A DNA stretch of 15,481 nt from contig JAGNMH010000040.1 in assembly GCA_017991275.1 (NCBI GenBank), positions 1 to 15,481 on the forward strand. Direction: 5' to 3'. Both the position numbers and the translations under genes were made by a program. Below, one piece after another: positions 11,951-15,481 of this stretch. This DNA comes from Acidobacteriota bacterium (GTDB lineage Bacteria; Acidobacteriota; Blastocatellia; RBC074). The notes below the pieces were generated by a model. The model was not told the origin of the DNA and did no database searches. It was given only the letters and a program-made list of their open reading frames with translations. Within the stretch, counting starts at the first letter, position 1. Each line of letters starts with the position of its first letter.

Positions 11951-14662
11951 ATGACTACTCTTTACCCCGTCGCCCGCCGCTTGTCGTTGATGTTGTTTTT
12001 CACCGTTTCGCTTGCCGTTGCCGCTTTCGCGCAAAGCAAGCAACAGATGGACGAAGACTTCGCCAAATCCGTCAAAGAATGGACGACCAAACCGGAATTC
12101 ATCAGCCCGCTGGTTGACCATCTGCCAAAAGTCGCCGGAATTCCTTCGCCAAAAGATGTGATCGGTTATCACGTTGGCACGCCGCAAAAACTGACTCGGA
12201 CAGCGGATTTGTATCGGTATTACCGCGCGCTGGAAAAAGCTTCGCCGCGCGTCAAAGTCATCAACATCGGCCAAACAGACGAAGGCCGAGAATGTCTGGT
12301 CATCTTCGTCGCCAACGAAGACACGATCAAAAACCTGGAAACTTATCGCGGCTATCTGGCGCAACTGGCTGATCCGCGCAACCTGACCGAAGTTCAGGCG
12401 CAAGACATCATCGCCAAATCCAAACCGATTTATCACCTCAGCGGCGGGCTTCACAGCGGAGAAACTGGGCCGCCGGAAATGCTGATGGAACTGGCTTACA
12501 GGCTGGCAGTCGAAGATTCGCCGATCATCAACGCCATCCGCGACAACGTGATTGTTTCGATCACTCCGGCAGCGGAACCTGACGGACGCGACCGTTATGT
12601 TGACTGGTATTACCGCCACAAGCTGGACGAAAAGTCCGAAGAGGATTCAGTAGGCGGGCCGCCTTACTGGGGCAAATACATCTTCCACGACAACAACCGC
12701 GACATTAACTATTCGCAAGTCACCATGCGAAACCTGCTGAACTGGTATCTGCAATGGCATCCGCCGATCATGCACGACCTGCACGAATCGGTTCCGTTTA
12801 TGTACACCTTCAGCGGACAGGCTCCGCAACAGCCTACGCTTGATCCGATCCTGTACGGCGAGCTTCCGTGGTTTTCGAACTTTGAAATGTCGCAGATGAT
12901 TAAGTACGGCATGCCGGGAGTCTGGACGCACGGCTTTGTGGATATGTGGTCGCCGGGTTATCTGGCGTTTATGTCGTCGAACCACAACGGAATGATTCGT
13001 ATGTACGAAACTTTCGGCAACGGCGGAGCCAACACCATGAAACGCAAAGTCGCTCCGCCAGAAGGCGCGGGGCAAACTTCGCGCGAATGGTATCGCCCGC
13101 TGCCGCCGTACAAAGAAGTCGTCTGGTCAATCCGCAACAACACAAATTACATGGAAACCGGCGTGCTGTCGGCTTTGCAGTTGACCAGTCAATTTCCCAA
13201 AGTCGTCGTCGAAAACTTCTACAAAAAATCCCGCAATTCGATTGAGGCCGGAAAGAACGAAGCGCCTTACGGTTTCGTCATCACGCCGCAAGCAGACATG
13301 ACTCGCGTCGAATTCGTGGTCAACACTTTGCGAATTCAAGGCATTGAAGTCGGTCGCGCCACCGCCGAAGTGAAGTTGAAAGAAGGCACGTTCCCGGCGG
13401 GCTCGTTCATCGTCAAACGCGATCAGCCTTACGGGCGGCTGGCAAAAATCCTGCTGGAAAAACAGAACTTTCCCGATCCCAGCTTGCGAACATACGACGA
13501 CACGGGCTGGACTATGGGTCTGATGGCTCAGACTGAAATCAAGGAAATCGCCGACAAAGCAGTGCTGGATGTCGCCGTTGAAAATGTTGACAAGCTTTCG
13601 GTCAAAGGCGAAGTCAAAGGCAACGCGACTGCTGCTTACGCCGTGTTGAATTACGGATCGAACAATCTGATTTCGCTACGTTACAAGCTAAAAGCCTCAA
13701 AGGTTCAAGCCAACGAAGTAGCTTTCAGATCAGATGGTAAGGCTGGCGACACGGACGTTCCCGTCGGTTCGCTGATAGTCCCGGCCAATGACGCAAGCCG
13801 TGCTGCCATCGAGCAGTTGGGATTGAAAGCTATCGCCTTGACCGCAATGCCGACCGTCTTGATGCACGAAGTGGATTTGCCTCGACTGGCCATTTTCACG
13901 ACTTGGGGCAGCACTCAGGAAGTCGGCTGGGTTCGTCATGCGCTGGATCAGTTCGGAGTTCAGTACGATCTGATTTACAAGGAACAGGTCAAAAAGGGGA
14001 ACCTGCGCGATGCTTACGACATGATCCTGGTTCCAAATCAGGGCGGCAGCGGCAAACGAATCGTCTTTGACCGTGAACCTGGGAGCAAACCGCTGGCTTA
14101 CACCAAATCCGCTGAGTTCAAATCGCAAGGCGTTTACGGCGAATCAGAAGACATCACGGGCGGAATGGGTTTGGCGGGCGTGGCCGAGTTTGAAAAGTTC
14201 ATCAATGCCGGGGGCTTGCTGGCAACGTTGGGTACGGCCAGTTACTTCCCTGCTGAATTCGGGCTGACACGTACGATTGATGCCGGACGGACTTCGCCGC
14301 AGTTTTACGCGCCGGGGCCAATTGTCGAAGCCGAAATTCTGAAGCCGGAACATCCGCTGTTTTATGGTTACACCAGCAAAACGATACCGGTTCGTTACGC
14401 CAACGGGCCGCTGCTCAATGTTCCAGAACGCGACCGCAATCAGCAAATCCTGATGCGTTTTCCTGGAACCGAAAAAAACGTGCTGAGCGGACTGGCGCGA
14501 GGCATCACGGAAACTCGCAATCGCCCGGCGATAGTTGATGTTCCAGTCGGCAAAGGCCGTGTGATCTTGTTCGCCACAAACCCCTGTTACCGCTGGCAGA
14601 ACCACGGCGAATTCGGAATGCTGTTCAACTCAATCCTTCACTACAACGATTTGAAGAAATAG
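11951..14662 (+). CDS. Secreted M14-family zinc carboxypeptidase-like protein with a C-terminal domain
   Basis: A 903-residue exported protein. The signal peptide spans 1-27 (MTTLYPVARRLSLMLFFTVS, then LAVAAFA-Q). The M14 domain (about 75-365) has HxxE zinc ligands H168 and E171 in HLSGGLHSGETGPPEM, the substrate-binding NNRD with R250, the third ligand H278 in MHDLHE, and a likely catalytic E353 in MYETFGN, 182 residues after E171 as expected for the family (198 in carboxypeptidase A). From about 660 (TWGSTQEVGWVRHALDQFGV) to the end lies a second domain with DYLI-type and ILVPNQGG segments that resembles a ThuA/class I amidotransferase-like fold, ending VPVGKGRVILFATNPCYRWQ. The start at 11951 has AAGGAAG; an upstream ATG at 11885 would read through the repeat hairpin. 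It probably digests extracellular peptides. Confidence 0.88.
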   Translation: MTTLYPVARRLSLMLFFTVSLAVAAFAQSKQQMDEDFAKSVKEWTTKPEFISPLVDHLPKVAGIPSPKDVIGYHVGTPQKLTRTADLYRYYRALEKASPRVKVINIGQTDEGRECLVIFVANEDTIKNLETYRGYLAQLADPRNLTEVQAQDIIAKSKPIYHLSGGLHSGETGPPEMLMELAYRLAVEDSPIINAIRDNVIVSITPAAEPDGRDRYVDWYYRHKLDEKSEEDSVGGPPYWGKYIFHDNNRDINYSQVTMRNLLNWYLQWHPPIMHDLHESVPFMYTFSGQAPQQPTLDPILYGELPWFSNFEMSQMIKYGMPGVWTHGFVDMWSPGYLAFMSSNHNGMIRMYETFGNGGANTMKRKVAPPEGAGQTSREWYRPLPPYKEVVWSIRNNTNYMETGVLSALQLTSQFPKVVVENFYKKSRNSIEAGKNEAPYGFVITPQADMTRVEFVVNTLRIQGIEVGRATAEVKLKEGTFPAGSFIVKRDQPYGRLAKILLEKQNFPDPSLRTYDDTGWTMGLMAQTEIKEIADKAVLDVAVENVDKLSVKGEVKGNATAAYAVLNYGSNNLISLRYKLKASKVQANEVAFRSDGKAGDTDVPVGSLIVPANDASRAAIEQLGLKAIALTAMPTVLMHEVDLPRLAIFTTWGSTQEVGWVRHALDQFGVQYDLIYKEQVKKGNLRDAYDMILVPNQGGSGKRIVFDREPGSKPLAYTKSAEFKSQGVYGESEDITGGMGLAGVAEFEKFINAGGLLATLGTASYFPAEFGLTRTIDAGRTSPQFYAPGPIVEAEILKPEHPLFYGYTSKTIPVRYANGPLLNVPERDRNQQILMRFPGTEKNVLSGLARGITETRNRPAIVDVPVGKGRVILFATNPCYRWQNHGEFGMLFNSILHYNDLKK

Positions 14663-14947
14663 TCGAAGTTTCCATTCCATTACAGATTTCAACCACGGAG
14701 AACACGGGGAAAAAGATTGAGTAAAAGCAACGACTCAGACGATGGAATGCTTTTGCCTTGAAAGACCAGGAGAGATAACGGAACAAACGGAAATAACTGA
14801 AAGGACAGAAAAGAAAATCAGGTTTCCGTTAATTCTGTTATTTCCGTTTGTTCCGTTATCCCTTTCCTTGATTTCTTTTGGTTGCGGCTCTGCTGCCCCG
14901 TGTTCCCCGTGGTTGAATCTTTCAGGTTCCCTTTTCGAGTAACGACA
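14663..14947 (+). repeat. Nested hairpins with 9-nt periodic arms, M14-sialidase spacer
   Basis: This 285-bp gap holds no gene. An outer inverted pair, 14688-14709 and 14896-14917, matches at 21 of 22 positions; its arms read as nonamers CACGGAGAA, CACGGGGAA. Inside it a 24-nt pair, 14774-14797 and 14837-14860, is perfect, with weaker pairing continuing on both sides to about 14762-14811 and 14823-14873, leaving a short loop. The inner left arm is nonamers CGGAACAAA, CGGAAATAA, CTGAAAGGA, CAGAAAAGA (14779-14814). The stretch from 14918 to 14947 has no clear Shine-Dalgarno. Confidence 0.9.
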
Positions 14948-15481
14948 ATGAAAAACCTATTTCAAACTCTTTTGATAGTTCTGGCCGGGACGCTGCTTTA
15001 TCCGTCAATCACCGGCGCTTATCAGGTTCAACAACCCAGAGGCTTTTCGATTCCATTAATTGACCTGGCTGATGAAAAGCAGCGGCATGTGATCGTTGAC
15101 CGCGAACCGGGGCAATACCTTGGTCATCCGACAACCGTTCTGCTGGAAGACAAAAAGACGATAATCACCGTTTACCCCAAAGGCCACGGACGCGGCGCAA
15201 TTCAAATGAAACGTTCGACCGACGGCGGTTTGACCTGGTCTGATCGTTTGCCTGTGCCAAAAAGCTGGGAAACTTCTCTGGAAACTCCGACCATTCACCG
15301 CGTGATTGATCGGCGCGGCAAAAAGCGACTGATCGTCTTTTCCGGCTTGTACCCGATTCGGATGGCGGTTTCAGAGGACGACGGCAAATCATGGAGTGAG
15401 CTAAAAGCCATCGGCGATTTTGGGGGCATCGTGGCAATGGGCGCAGTCGAGCGGCTGAAGAATGGCGATTACGTGGCGCTG
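14948..15481 (+). CDS. Secreted sialidase/BNR-repeat protein, N-terminal part
   Basis: The first 178 codons are present and the gene runs off the right edge. Residues 1-24 form a Sec signal peptide (MKNLFQTLLIVLAGTLLYPS, ITGA). Two Asp boxes, S-x-D-x-G-x-x-W, are seen: STDGGLTW (90-97) and SEDDGKSW (142-149), 52 residues apart, as between adjacent blades of a six-bladed beta-propeller. The context is sialidase-like, with LGHPTTVLLEDKKTIITVYP before the first box. In bacterial sialidases an early Arg triad member and an Asp follow the first blade, but I cannot confirm catalytic residues in this fragment. It could be an exo-alpha-sialidase (GH33) or a non-catalytic BNR sugar-binding protein. 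No strong ribosome site is seen. Confidence 0.7.
   Translation, partial: MKNLFQTLLIVLAGTLLYPSITGAYQVQQPRGFSIPLIDLADEKQRHVIVDREPGQYLGHPTTVLLEDKKTIITVYPKGHGRGAIQMKRSTDGGLTWSDRLPVPKSWETSLETPTIHRVIDRRGKKRLIVFSGLYPIRMAVSEDDGKSWSELKAIGDFGGIVAMGAVERLKNGDYVAL

Noticed and set aside
14742..14942. A 66-codon open frame in the spacer before the sialidase gene
   Set aside because: It is entirely within the nested nonamer repeats; the low-complexity translation (TEQTEITERTEKK) mirrors the repeat.

Overview
The window is a gene-dense stretch of a Gram-negative-type bacterial chromosome with roughly balanced base composition. Several secreted proteins have Sec signal peptides or a lipobox. The mix of secreted M14 peptidase, secreted sugar isomerase/epimerase, VapB with a PFFGMWAD tail and intergenic self-complementary short tandem repeats suggests an Acidobacteriota (Blastocatellia-like) genome. 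That placement is an inference from gene content; there is no rRNA or other phylogenetic marker here.

Left edge (1-766): two overlapping minus-strand genes, a YbgC-type hotdog thioesterase followed by the start of a secreted TIM-barrel sugar isomerase/epimerase that runs off the window. A 98-bp divergent spacer separates them from a rightward series that fills the rest of the window.

765-6096 (all +): a secreted protein with an HELQH zinc-peptidase motif; a VapB/VapC toxin-antitoxin pair whose probable -10 box overlaps the stop codon of the preceding gene; an acyl-CoA carboxylase carboxyltransferase subunit starting 3 bp after vapC; a small membrane-anchored Cys-containing protein; a SixA-like phosphohistidine phosphatase with a TTG start; and a family I inorganic pyrophosphatase.

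6205-11800 (all +): a likely sugar or sugar-acid import and oxidation cluster. It has an NAD-dependent SDR epimerase/dehydrogenase, a zinc-dependent medium-chain dehydrogenase, a lipoprotein sugar-binding protein (RbsB type), a 7-TM protein of unknown function, and a double-NBD sugar ABC ATPase (RbsA type). The RbsC-type permease expected beside these is not in the window.

11951-15481 (+): a secreted M14 zinc carboxypeptidase-like protein of 903 aa and the first 178 residues of a secreted sialidase/BNR-repeat protein that runs off the right edge.

The most unusual feature is in the spacers. Five of them (after sixA, after the zinc dehydrogenase, after the binding protein, after the ATPase and after the M14 peptidase) hold long imperfect hairpins. 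In four, the arms are degenerate tandem units with a strict period of 7 nt (three spacers) or 9 nt (one spacer). Unit sequences differ between spacers, but the architecture is the same. No tRNA, rRNA, CRISPR array, transposase or integrase was found.
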